Shown here in pieces: positions 54,812 through 63,458 of a DNA stretch of 64,000 bases (the first letter of the stretch is position 1; the number at the start of each line of letters is the position of its first letter). Under the pieces are notes generated by a model. It was given only the letters and a program-made list of their open reading frames with translations, was not told where the DNA came from and searched no databases. The stretch comes from Azonexus fungiphilus (GTDB taxonomy: Bacteria; Pseudomonadota; Gammaproteobacteria; Burkholderiales; Rhodocyclaceae): positions 124,001 to 188,000 of the forward strand of contig NZ_RBXP01000001.1 in assembly GCF_003634965.1 (NCBI RefSeq), in the 5' to 3' direction. The position numbers and the translations under genes were made by a program.

Positions 54812-54855
54812 TTTGTGCCCATTCTGTGCCCGCTTTGTGCCCGCTTTGTGCCCAC
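54812..54855. repeat. Four tandem 11-bp repeats next to tRNA-Arg
   Basis: TTTGTGCCCAT, TCTGTGCCCGC, TTTGTGCCCGC and TTTGTGCCCAC follow each other without gap. They lie between the tRNA terminator and the Xre gene, one helical turn apart, suitable for cooperative binding of one protein such as integrase arm sites or iterons. Not a CRISPR: units are too short and have no spacers. Confidence 0.8.
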
Positions 54856-54913
54856 CTGCGAGGTGGAGAAAATCGGCCGGCAAGTAAATGACGAGTGCTC
54901 TCCGTGCCTGATT

Positions 54914-55129
54914 TTAGGCCGCCTGACTTTCCGATGTGAACTCGAGTAACTCTGCGACCCCGCAATTGAAAAGGCCGCATAGGCGGTCAATTGCATCCAA
55001 CTCGATGCGTGTTGCTGTCTCGTTGTAGAGCAAGGTAATCGTGTTGCGATGTAAGCCTGTTTCTCGTGCCACATCGGCAATTTTCATTTTCCGTTCGCCC
55101 ATCAGTCTGGATAGGTGGCAACGAATCAT
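54914..55129 (-). CDS. Xre-family repressor (HTH)
   Basis: 71 aa. A Cro/CI-type HTH: KIADVARETGLHRNTITLLY near residues 16-35, then IELDAIDRLCGLFNCGVAEL. The whole protein is the HTH domain. It is divergent from the excisionase-like gene, with operator-like repeats between, consistent with lysogeny-type control of the integrase operon. Confidence 0.85.
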   Translation of the reverse strand: MIRCHLSRLMGERKMKIADVARETGLHRNTITLLYNETATRIELDAIDRLCGLFNCGVAELLEFTSESQAA

Positions 55130-55146
55130 TGGTATTCTCCAAAAAA

Positions 55147-55253
55147 GTCATTCAGGATGACAAAAAGTCATTGACAGCGTCTTTTTGACGGCTATAATGT
55201 CACTCAGGATAACAAATTAACTTTCCAAATTAATTTTTGTCCTTCTGAGTGAT
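55147..55253 (+). promoter_or_regulatory. Sigma-70 promoter flanked by three operator-like sites
   Basis: TTGACA (55171-55176) and TATAAT (55193-55198) with a 16-base spacer. Three related 15-bp sites: GTCATTCAGGATGAC (55147-55161), GTCACTCAGGATAAC (55199-55213) and, inverted, GTCCTTCTGAGTGAT (55239-55253). They surround the promoter and the leader of the excisionase-like gene and are good candidates for Xre repressor binding. Confidence 0.8.
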
Positions 55254-55273
55254 TTTAATCAAAGGAGATTCTG

Positions 55274-55507
55274 ATGTCACTAACTTACCTCACCACGGCC
55301 GAATTGTCTGAGCGCATCAAGTACGACCCTAGAACAATCCGTGACTGTTTGAAGGATAGCGTTCTGATTGAGGGGGTTCATTACATCCGCCCATTTGGAG
55401 GTCGGAAAATCCTGTATGTCTGGGAACGGATTGAGTCAGACATGGTTCGCAGTTCCGATGAGTCGATTGCTATTCCAATGGCAAATGGAGGTTTCTGCCA
55501 TGGCTAG
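55274..55507 (+). CDS. Excisionase-like small HTH protein
   Basis: 77 aa, ATG at 55274 preceded by AAAGGAGA. YLTTAELSERIKYDPRTIRD near residues 5-24 is a wHTH of the MerR/Xis type, followed by YIRPFGGRKILYVWERIES. Overlaps the integrase start by 8 bases, so translation is coupled. Probably directs excision and regulates integrase expression. Confidence 0.75.
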   Translation: MSLTYLTTAELSERIKYDPRTIRDCLKDSVLIEGVHYIRPFGGRKILYVWERIESDMVRSSDESIAIPMANGGFCHG

Positions 55508-56732
55508 TATTCGAGGAAGAAAAGACAACGGGATGCTTTTCTTTGACTTCCGATATCAGGGAGTTCGTTGCCGGGAGCAAACAGCACTGCCTGATACCGT
55601 TGCCAATCGTAAGCGCTTGCAAAAGCTACTGGAGCGGATCCAAGAAGAAATTTCCGTCGGGACGTTTTCTTATGAACGCTACTTCCCCAACAGCAAACTA
55701 GCTCAGCGATTTACTCGCGGAGCGCCACCCGAATCCAGGGTGCAGGAAGAAGTTGTGCTCCCGCCAACAGAGCCGACGACCCCTCTGTTCAAAGACTTTG
55801 CCGAAGTCTGGTTTTCGGAGAAAGAGGTTGAGTGGCGAAATTCGCACAAAGCGGCGATTCGACGAGAACTTAACACCACACTGATGCCGGAATTCGGAGA
55901 TAAGGAGGTCGGCCAGATCTCCAAGGCAGAAGTGCTTGCATACCGCGCCAAACTCGGGAAAGTGACCGCGCGGAATCAGAGACAACGCTCAACGGCAAGG
56001 ATCAACAAGATGATGAACCCGCTTAGACAGATCCTCAATGAAGCGGCCGACCGCTTCGATTTTCGCACGCCGTTCGACAACATCAAACAACTTAAGGTCA
56101 AGCGTACCGACGTCCATCCTTTCACCCTTGAAGAGGTTAAGTTGATCCTCGAGACGGTGCGGATTGATTTTCGCGGCTATTTCACGACGCGCTTCTTCAC
56201 GGGAATGCGGACCGGGGAGATCGATGGCCTGAAATGGAAGTACGTCGATTTCGAGAAGCGCTTGATCATGGTTCGTGAAACCATCGTGAACGGTGAGGAT
56301 GAATACACCAAGACGGATGGCAGCCAGCGCGACATCCAGATGAACCAACTAGTCTTCGATGCGCTGAAGGAGCAACACAAGGCGACCGGCGAACTGTCAG
56401 AATATGTGTTCTGCAACCGTCAAGGTACGCCCTTGGCGCACAAGAATGTAACCCGCCGGGTTTGGTACCCACTATTGCGCCATTTGGGGTTGGCTGAACG
56501 ACGACCTTATCAGTGTCGCCATACCGCCGCCACGCTATGGCTCGCCAGTGGCGAAGCGCCGGAGTGGATTGCCCGGCAGCTGGGCCATACAACAACAGAG
56601 ATGTTGTTCCGGGTGTACAGCCGATATGTCCCAAACCTGACCCGCCGCGACGGTTCCGCATTCGAGCGGCTGCTGGCACAGTGTATCGGCGGCTCGCTTC
56701 AGTTTGGTGTAGCGGAGGTGGCTCATGGCTAA
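55500..56732 (+). CDS. Tyrosine recombinase (integrase)
   Basis: 410 aa from ATG 55500 (MASIRGRKDNGMLFFDFRYQ); the open frame upstream to 55368 is excluded. N-terminal Arm-type region, a SAM-like core (about 100-200) and catalytic domain: FFTGMRTGEIDGL (Arg), YQCRHTAATLW (box II Arg-His) and GHTTTEMLFRVYSRY (His and nucleophile Tyr). Inserted next to tRNA-Arg, the normal target for such integrases. Translationally coupled to the following HD gene. Confidence 0.93.
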   Translation: MASIRGRKDNGMLFFDFRYQGVRCREQTALPDTVANRKRLQKLLERIQEEISVGTFSYERYFPNSKLAQRFTRGAPPESRVQEEVVLPPTEPTTPLFKDFAEVWFSEKEVEWRNSHKAAIRRELNTTLMPEFGDKEVGQISKAEVLAYRAKLGKVTARNQRQRSTARINKMMNPLRQILNEAADRFDFRTPFDNIKQLKVKRTDVHPFTLEEVKLILETVRIDFRGYFTTRFFTGMRTGEIDGLKWKYVDFEKRLIMVRETIVNGEDEYTKTDGSQRDIQMNQLVFDALKEQHKATGELSEYVFCNRQGTPLAHKNVTRRVWYPLLRHLGLAERRPYQCRHTAATLWLASGEAPEWIARQLGHTTTEMLFRVYSRYVPNLTRRDGSAFERLLAQCIGGSLQFGVAEVAHG

Positions 56733-57696
56733 TCAGAATCAAAGCACGCTGATGCTCAATGCCGACACCTTCCGTGACAACCTGCCGGCCGTATTCCGCG
56801 TGCTGCGCGTCCGGCAACGCTTGCTTCCTGGCAAGAATCAATATCAGGTGTTAGTTTCCCTGTATCACGCCAAGCACCAAATCAATGTGCATGCCTGCTA
56901 TCCACAGTACGACAACCAGTTGATTCCTGGCGCACTGGTCAAGATTCGCTGGCCCAAGCGCATGGTCAGCATCGACGGCAGTCTACGTATCGATCGGCTG
57001 GTGATCCTGCAGGAAGCCGAGGCAAGTTACCAGCTGTTCGACACCATTCCTTCGTACTACGCTGGGAGTGAAGAAATCATGCGCCGAGCCCGCGCATTAG
57101 CTCAACGCCTGAGCGACACGCATCACCTCTTGCTCAATCACGTATTTTGGAATCGAGGGCGTTTGGGACGCTTCCTGAAAGGTCCCGGTTCGCTGGGTGG
57201 GCATCACCGCGGTCCCCACGGAAATTTCCGCCATGCCGTCGAAGTGGCAGAACTGGCCATTGGGATGCAGGTGGAACTGCCGGTGGCGGCGCCGTCGCTG
57301 ATGATTACGGCAGCACTGCTTCACGATGCTGGCAAAGCGGATGAATACGAATTCGATCAACACACCGGATACGCGAGCATGAGTCCCCGGGGTACGCTGA
57401 TCGGCCACCGAACAACGCTGCTTGAGTGGATCGCGGTCGCCCACGACCGGATGAAGAAGAAGCTCTCGAAGCCCCACTACGAAGCTTTGGTGCATGCGCT
57501 CTCAGCCGTCAGTGGCGCCCCAGAGTGGACGGGGTGTCGGGTACCGATGAGTCGGGAAGCTTTTCTGGTCAATACCGCCGACCGCGTCTCTTCGCATGGT
57601 GATCTGCTCAATCAGCACGCACCGGCAAACGAGGGATTCGGGACGCCCCACAAGCATCTCAAGCGCTTGCCATTCCAGGTCAAGGAGGCTGCATGA
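56725..57696 (+). CDS. YhaM-like OB-fold/HD nuclease
   Basis: 323 aa, ATG at 56725 overlapping the integrase stop by 8 bases. The N-terminal about 110 residues look like an OB fold (YQVLVSLYHAKHQINVHACY, then GALVKIRWPKR). The HD domain (about 165-290) has NFRHAVEVAELA, ALLHDAGKADEY, GTLIGHRTTLLEW and NTADRVSSHGD. This is the architecture of YhaM/CBF1 3'-5' exoribonucleases, which also act on DNA. MOBH relaxases also have HD folds, but the N-terminal OB domain favours YhaM. Its fixed place between integrase and AAA+ genes is notable. Confidence 0.75.
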   Translation: MANQNQSTLMLNADTFRDNLPAVFRVLRVRQRLLPGKNQYQVLVSLYHAKHQINVHACYPQYDNQLIPGALVKIRWPKRMVSIDGSLRIDRLVILQEAEASYQLFDTIPSYYAGSEEIMRRARALAQRLSDTHHLLLNHVFWNRGRLGRFLKGPGSLGGHHRGPHGNFRHAVEVAELAIGMQVELPVAAPSLMITAALLHDAGKADEYEFDQHTGYASMSPRGTLIGHRTTLLEWIAVAHDRMKKKLSKPHYEALVHALSAVSGAPEWTGCRVPMSREAFLVNTADRVSSHGDLLNQHAPANEGFGTPHKHLKRLPFQVKEAA

Positions 57697-58874
57697 TGAA
57701 TCCTTTCCATGAACCGTTGCCGCCTGGGTATGTCCGCTTGGGTTCTGACGGCGGTCCGACTTGGCGTGCTCTGGGGAGCAAGCTCCTCGTTCCATGTGAT
57801 CTGGCCAGCATCCTGAGGGAAATCGATGAAACGGCCGAGGAGGACTTGTTCGACTTGTCACCCGAACGCCCTGAGGCGGATCTGTGGGAGGAAATCGAAG
57901 CCCAAGCAGCATGCTTTGAACCGACGCCACAGTATCGTCAGGTGTTTGATCCCGAGGAAATTGCCGCGGCAAAGAAGGGCTTGGTCAGCGAGGACAAGGA
58001 TGTCGCCCGGCGTTATGCCATGCATCTCAATCATGCCGAGCATGAGACTGGGCGTCGCAAAATGCCGGAGATCAAGATTCCGGAGTTGAAGAGTCGTCTG
58101 CTCGCGTTGGCCGATAAGATGCCCAATTTCCAGTCTGTCATTGAGGTTCTGCTCAGCGAGTTGGCGCTTGCTCTCTCGGCGCCACCCGCGGAGTTTCGGG
58201 TGACCCCCATCCTCTTGTCTGGTGCTCCCGGGATTGGCAAAACACGATTTGCTCGTGAGGTCGCTGCTGCCCTCAATGTGTATTTCGAGAGTATTGCCCT
58301 CGCGACCACCTCGGCTGGGTTTGCACTGACCGGGACAAGCCGTGCCTGGGGCAATAGCCGTCCTGGATTGATCGCAGAACTGATGAGTCAGGGTGAGGAT
58401 GCCGCGCCGGTCGTCTTGCTCGACGAAGTTGACAAGGTCTCCGACAACTATCAATCACCAGTGACGCCGGTGCTACTCGAGTTGCTCGAGGAAGAAAGCG
58501 CGAAACGGTTCCGGGATGAAGCCCTGGAAATCCGGATGGATACCGGCGGTGTCATCTTCATGGCTACTGCCAATGATCTGGGCTTGATCCCGCCGGCACT
58601 GATGTCACGCCTTCGGGTGGTTCCGGTGCGGCCGCCAAGCAAGGAAGAATGCCTGGGGATTGCGCGAGGGCTCAGTGGCCAATACGAGAAATACGGGCTG
58701 ACGTTTGCTGATGAGGCGCTGGCTGTACTGGTTGAGCAGGCAACTGATCTGCGAGATCTTCAGCGGATGATGCGGGACGCAGCTGGGCGGGCGCTATATG
58801 AAGGGTGGCGGGCGGTTCAAGTTTCCCCTGGTGATGCGAAAGTGGTTGTTGCTGTCAGGATGGGGTTTGTTTGA
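57693..58874 (+). CDS. AAA+ ATPase, Lon/Clp-like motor
   Basis: 393 aa, ATG 57693 overlapping the previous stop (ATGA). N-terminal about 150 residues with an acidic helix region (EIDETAEEDLFDLSPERPEA). The AAA+ domain has Walker A SGAPGIGKTRFAREV near residue 176, Walker B VVLLDEVDKV near 243 and sensor 1 FMATANDLGL near 288, followed by an Arg finger area LMSRLRVVPV and a small helical lid. Similar to Lon-type ATPase modules without a protease domain. Probably works with the HD nuclease. Confidence 0.85.
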   Translation: MMNPFHEPLPPGYVRLGSDGGPTWRALGSKLLVPCDLASILREIDETAEEDLFDLSPERPEADLWEEIEAQAACFEPTPQYRQVFDPEEIAAAKKGLVSEDKDVARRYAMHLNHAEHETGRRKMPEIKIPELKSRLLALADKMPNFQSVIEVLLSELALALSAPPAEFRVTPILLSGAPGIGKTRFAREVAAALNVYFESIALATTSAGFALTGTSRAWGNSRPGLIAELMSQGEDAAPVVLLDEVDKVSDNYQSPVTPVLLELLEEESAKRFRDEALEIRMDTGGVIFMATANDLGLIPPALMSRLRVVPVRPPSKEECLGIARGLSGQYEKYGLTFADEALAVLVEQATDLRDLQRMMRDAAGRALYEGWRAVQVSPGDAKVVVAVRMGFV

Positions 58875-59129
58875 TTGCTCCTGTGGTTGCATATTGGTCA
58901 ATGCTGCCCGCTGTGTCTGCTGATACGGCTGGCAGACTTCTTATCTGCCAGCCAGGCCCATATTAGCGACAACAGACAGTGGCTGCGAAACGAAATGCCG
59001 GAAATGTGGATTTAAAACTAGATGTAGAAGTGCGCTTGTCGTTTGCCATCTTGTGCCTGCTTCTAAAATCCACCAAAAATATCACCATGGTGTAAATTGA
59101 TGAATTAAATTGGTTCGTGAGGAATTTAA
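58875..59129. other. AT-rich intergenic region with 9-bp inverted repeat
   Basis: No gene called. The perfect inverted repeat AATTAAATT (59103-59111) / AATTTAATT (59123-59131) with an 11-base spacer overlaps the TTG start of the following gene and may be its operator. The sudden drop in G/C content begins here. Confidence 0.5.
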
Positions 59130-59384
59130 TTGGTTAGAAATTTGAAAAATATAAGCTTATTGTCTAGTGAGTTGCTTGAATACCGTTACAAAAAATGGGA
59201 AACACAGGCGAAATTTTGGGGGCGATTTTGCGTTAGCCAAAGTGCTGGGTGTCGATATGAAAACGGGCGATTAATGCCCCCAGTATTGCAGTTGTTGGTG
59301 GTGTTGCATATGATGAAGCGACTTACTGACAAAGATCTCGAGATGGCTAGGAAAATACTAATGCTTCAGTCGCTCGACTGTTGA
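59130..59384 (+). CDS. Xre-like HTH regulator with TTG start
   Basis: 84 aa from TTG 59130. AKFWGRFCVSQSAGCRYENG near residues 28-47, then RLMPPVLQLLVVL, fits the betaproteobacterial HTH family with a Q-S-x-x-x-R-Y-E motif. No ATG is available before the motif. The frame overlaps an inverted repeat at its start, suggesting autoregulation. G/C content is much lower than in the core. Confidence 0.55.
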   Translation: MVRNLKNISLLSSELLEYRYKKWETQAKFWGRFCVSQSAGCRYENGRLMPPVLQLLVVLHMMKRLTDKDLEMARKILMLQSLDC

Positions 59385-59784
59385 TGTGTAATTCCAAGTA
59401 GAGAGGGGGGCGATTGTTGATCGATGCTCTATTTTTAGCCAAAGTGAGTGCTATTTGGTGTTTGTCGCGGCATGCTAAAATTGCTCTGTTGTCTTTGGTG
59501 TGCATGGTTTTATCGCGATAAATTCTATTGTTGTATATTTTTTATTGGCTTCGCTGTTGTTGATTATAATTACGATTCGAGTAAATGGGTTGTTTTTAAA
59601 ATTAAGAGGTTGTCTGATTTAAATTCTTTGCCTTGTTTTTCTGCAGTGAATATGAAGTTTAGGAACCGAAGTGCTTCTGTCAAGCATCTCTGGTGCTGGA
59701 TGCGATAGTTTGGCGTTGAATGGGTGCGGAGGCGGTGGGGTGGAAGGCAAGCGGAAATCTCTCGTGTTGATAATCCGGATTAGA
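59385..59784. other. AT-rich stretch without a convincing gene
   Basis: Open frames exist (for example 59448-59708), but codon use is irregular, no ribosome site stands out and the product is Cys/Phe-rich without a motif. It ends at the left inverted repeat of the IS256-family element. Confidence 0.5.
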
Positions 59785-61194
59785 GCCTGTCAGAAATTTG
59801 TGTGTGAGGCATAACATGTCGCCAAGGAGCATGTATGCCAAGCAAGACGAGCAAGAAAAACCGGCAGCGGCGCTGCCCAAGATTCCGAAGGAACTCATTG
59901 ACCAGTTTGTCAGCGGCCCGATGAGCGCCGAGGCAGTGAATGCCGCTTCGATGGCCTTCAGGAAAGCGCTGATAGAGCGTGCGCAGGGTGCCGAACTCAG
60001 CCATCACCTGGGGTACCCGCCCGGCGCCGAGAAACCCGGCGAGGTCGGCAACCACCGTAACGGCGCGACAGGCAAGACCGTGCTGACCGAAGACGGCCCC
60101 CTCCGGATCGACGTCCCGCGCGACCGTCAGGGCAGCTTCGAACCGTTGCTCATTCCCAAGCATGAGCGGCGTTTCACCGGCTTCGACGACAAGATTGTCG
60201 CCATGTACGCCCGCGGCATGACGGTGCGCGAAATTCAGGGATTTCTGGCCGAGCAGTACGGCACCGAGGTGTCACCGGAATTCATCAGTTCGGTCACCGA
60301 TGCGGTGATGGCCGAGGTCACCGCCTGGCAAGCGCGGCCGCTGGAGCCGGTGTATCCGGTCGTCTTCTTCGACGCCCTGCGGGTCAAGATTCGCGAGGAC
60401 GCTGTGGTTCGCAACAGGGCCATCTATCTGGCCCCTGGGCGTGCTGCCGGACGGCACGCGTGACATTCTCGGGCTGTGGACCGAGAACACCGAAGGCGCC
60501 AAATTCTGGATGAAGGTCTTCAACGATTTGAAGACCCGCGGCGTGACCGACATCCTGATCGCCGTCACCGATGGCTTGAAGGGAATGCCGGAAGCGCTGG
60601 CCGCCGTCTTTCCCGCTTCCACCCTGCAAACCTGCATCGTGCGCCTGATCCGCAACAGCCTCGATTACGCCAGTTGGAAGGATCGCAAGGCGCTGGCTGC
60701 AGCGATCAAGCCGATTTACACGGCACCCAGTGCCGAAGCGGCCATGGCCGAACTCGAGGCCTTCGCACAGGGCCCGTGGGGCGAGAAATTCCCGACCGTG
60801 GCGGCGGGCCTGGGACCGGGTCATTCCCTTCTTCGCCTTCCCGCCGGCAATCCGCCGGGTGATCTACACGACCAACGCCATCGAAAGCATCAATGCCCGG
60901 CTACGCAAGATCATTAATACGCGCGGCCATTTCCCGAGCGACGATGCCGCCACAAAGCTGATCTGGCTGGCCTTGCGCAATATCACCGCAGACTGGGGGC
61001 GAGCGGCCAAGGACTGGAAGGACGCCATGAACCAATTTGCCATTCTCTACGCCGAACGCTATGAAGCAGCCCGCGGATAAAATGACCACCGACTTTCCCA
61101 CCGCGCCGGGCGCCTACGGTCTGAACAGACCTTCGGCACCCGTCACCGTGGAAAAGTCTACTCACGCCTCACACACAGAAATTCTGACACCCCC
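59785..61194 (+). mobile_element. IS256-family insertion sequence, degraded
   Basis: Ends show matching inverted repeats: left GCCTGTCAGAAATTTGTGTG at 59785 continuing to TGAGGC (59810), right complement GTGTCAGAATTTCTGTGTGT continuing to GAGGC (61166-61192). Between them lies a frameshifted transposase gene. Length about 1.4 kb is normal for IS256. A clear target duplication is not seen. It interrupts an IS3-type orfA on its right side. Confidence 0.85.
59816..61080 (+). pseudogene. IS256-family transposase with two frameshifts
   Basis: Start ATG 59816 (MSPRSMYAKQ). Frame 1 runs to 60463 with GNHRNGATGKTVL, VPRDRQGSFEPLLIPKHERR and VVFFDALRVKIRED (first DDE Asp). At the run of C at 60432-60435 one extra C shifts into ILGLWTENTEGAKFWMKVFN and VTDGLKGMPEAL (second Asp); near 60795-60810 a second indel shifts to WRRAWDRVIPFFAFPP, YTTNAIESINARLRK and the C-terminus at 61080. 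All core motifs are recognisable but the three parts are in three frames, so no full transposase is made. Confidence 0.9.
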
Positions 61195-61460
61195 TGACAA
61201 AAGTACGCTGCTGCTTTTTTTAGGATGTCGCGCTCCTCGGTGACGCGCTTCAGATCGGCCTTGAGGCGCCGTATCTCGGTCGACTGACCTTGCAGTTCGA
61301 GTCGCTCACCTTCGGGCAGGCTGTAGCGCTTTAGCCATTCGTAAAGGCAGGGTTACGAGATGCCTATGCGATTGGCGACATCGGCCACCGCGCGGTCCCG
61401 TTCAGTGGCCTGCTTGACTGCTTCGATTTTGAATTCTTCCGGATAACGCATGCTGCTCAT
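61195..61460 (-). pseudogene. IS3-family orfA remnant with internal stop
   Basis: Minus-strand ATG at 61460: MSSMRYPEEFKIEAVKQATE, then ADVANRIGIS, a TAA stop, and LYEWLKRY and RRLKADLKRVTEERDILKKA, the Leu-zipper end of an IS3 orfA. It is truncated by the IS256-family right end. An IR-like CCGGGGCGACTCA at 61508-61520 resembles the right end of the second IS3 copy (CCGGGGCGATTCA), placing the former IS end there. Confidence 0.8.
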
Positions 61461-61520
61461 GAATACTCTTTCTGCCTAAGTTTAAGGGTTCGGAGCGTCT
61501 ACTGGTTCCGGGGCGACTCA

Positions 61521-61882
61521 ATGGGCCGTTTCCTCAAAGAAGTGATCAATCTCAAAAGCCGAGATGATTCAATGTGTCGTTTTACAGGTGCCATAAGGCG
61601 GGGTTTGGCCTTGAGTTGAAATATGGATAATTGCGGGGTGGTATAAAAGAATAAAAATATTGCGATCATATCTTCAATATTGTCCTGGTTTTCTGCAATT
61701 AATTCGTATCGTAATTTGTGTTTTTAGCCGTTGTGAGCTGGTGCGGGCTAAATGACTTGTTAAATCCCTTGATTGTTGCGTGTCGGCGCCCGTGCAGTTG
61801 TATTGATTTTGGATTTTCTATGAATTCTGAAAGTCTGAATCCTGGTTGCTGGCAAGCTACTATGAGATAACTGGAGGCTACT
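61521..61882. other. AT-rich intergenic stretch
   Basis: Between the IS3 remnant end and the small membrane-protein ORF. No gene motif, repeat or hairpin of note is seen; it contains GGAGG at 61872-61877 serving the next ORF. Confidence 0.4.
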
Positions 61883-62748
<866 letters not shown>

Positions 62749-62752
<4 letters not shown>

Positions 62753-63075
62753 GATTTGAAGCGGCGGTCGAGCTCCGCCTGGGCGAAAAACGCGCTCGCC
62801 AGCCGCAGTATCTCATTGGCCTTCTTCAGTTCGCGGTTCTCGCGCTCCAGTTGCTTGAGCCGCTCCGCTTCCGCGGTGGTCGTCCCGTCACGCTGCCCGG
62901 TATTCCGCTCGTACTGCCTCACCCAATTGCACAGCGTCTGCGTGCTGCAACCGATCTTCGGGGCAATCGATTCAATGGCCGCCCATTGCGATCCGTGGTC
63001 GCCGCGCGACTCGAACACCATCCGCACAGCACGTTCCCGAACCTCGGGCGAAAACTTCGTTGATTTCTTCATCAT
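62749..63075 (-). CDS. IS3-family transposase orfA
   Basis: 108 aa. [20 protein letters not shown] start, HTH region [18 protein letters not shown] near residues 41-58 and Leu-zipper [20 protein letters not shown] near 73-92. Intact DNA-binding half of an OrfAB transposase; its orfB partner is broken, but it could still act in trans or as an inhibitor. Confidence 0.9.
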
Positions 63076-63125
63076 GGCTCCATCTTCTCAAAGAAGGGAG
63101 CCTCCTCAAAACCCGGGGCGATTCA

Positions 63126-63458
63126 GGGCTCGTTCTTTGAGGCCGTTTTGGCATCTGGCATCAGTAGCAGATGCCGAGAACTGCGAACTCCTGGTCCATC
63201 GCCGCAGATTAATTTTGGAGTGACTGCAAGTCAGTTAGGCCCTTTTTTGACAGGCGTGCCTCTCGATAATTTCGCGGCGCAGCCAGGGGGCTTGATAGCC
63301 CCTGCCGTTGAGTTGTGCCGATGGACATGTGTCCGATGGTGGATATCGGGGCGGCATCAATTGGGCCAAGATTTAGCCCATCAATTGGCATGGAGTTAGG
63401 TTCTCTCGTGATTCGCACAACACCCAAGCTTGGCCCATCTTCCAGAGTGACATTTCCC
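63126..63458. other. Intergenic region before the TolC-like gene
   Basis: Between the IS3 right end and ATG 63459. It must hold the promoter of the TolC-like gene. No convincing gene, repeat or terminator is seen; the IS insertion may have separated the gene from its former upstream region. Confidence 0.4.

Noticed and set aside
54812..54855. Tandem 11-bp repeats as a CRISPR array
   Set aside because: Units are 11 bases with no spacers, and no cas genes are present in the window.
56725..57696. MOBH-type relaxase
   Set aside because: HD fold fits, but the N-terminal OB-like domain, the length of 323 aa and the lack of a coupling protein or type IV secretion genes favour a YhaM-like nuclease.
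59448..59708. 86-codon Cys/Phe-rich frame in the AT-rich zone
   Set aside because: Random-looking composition, no ribosome site, no domain.
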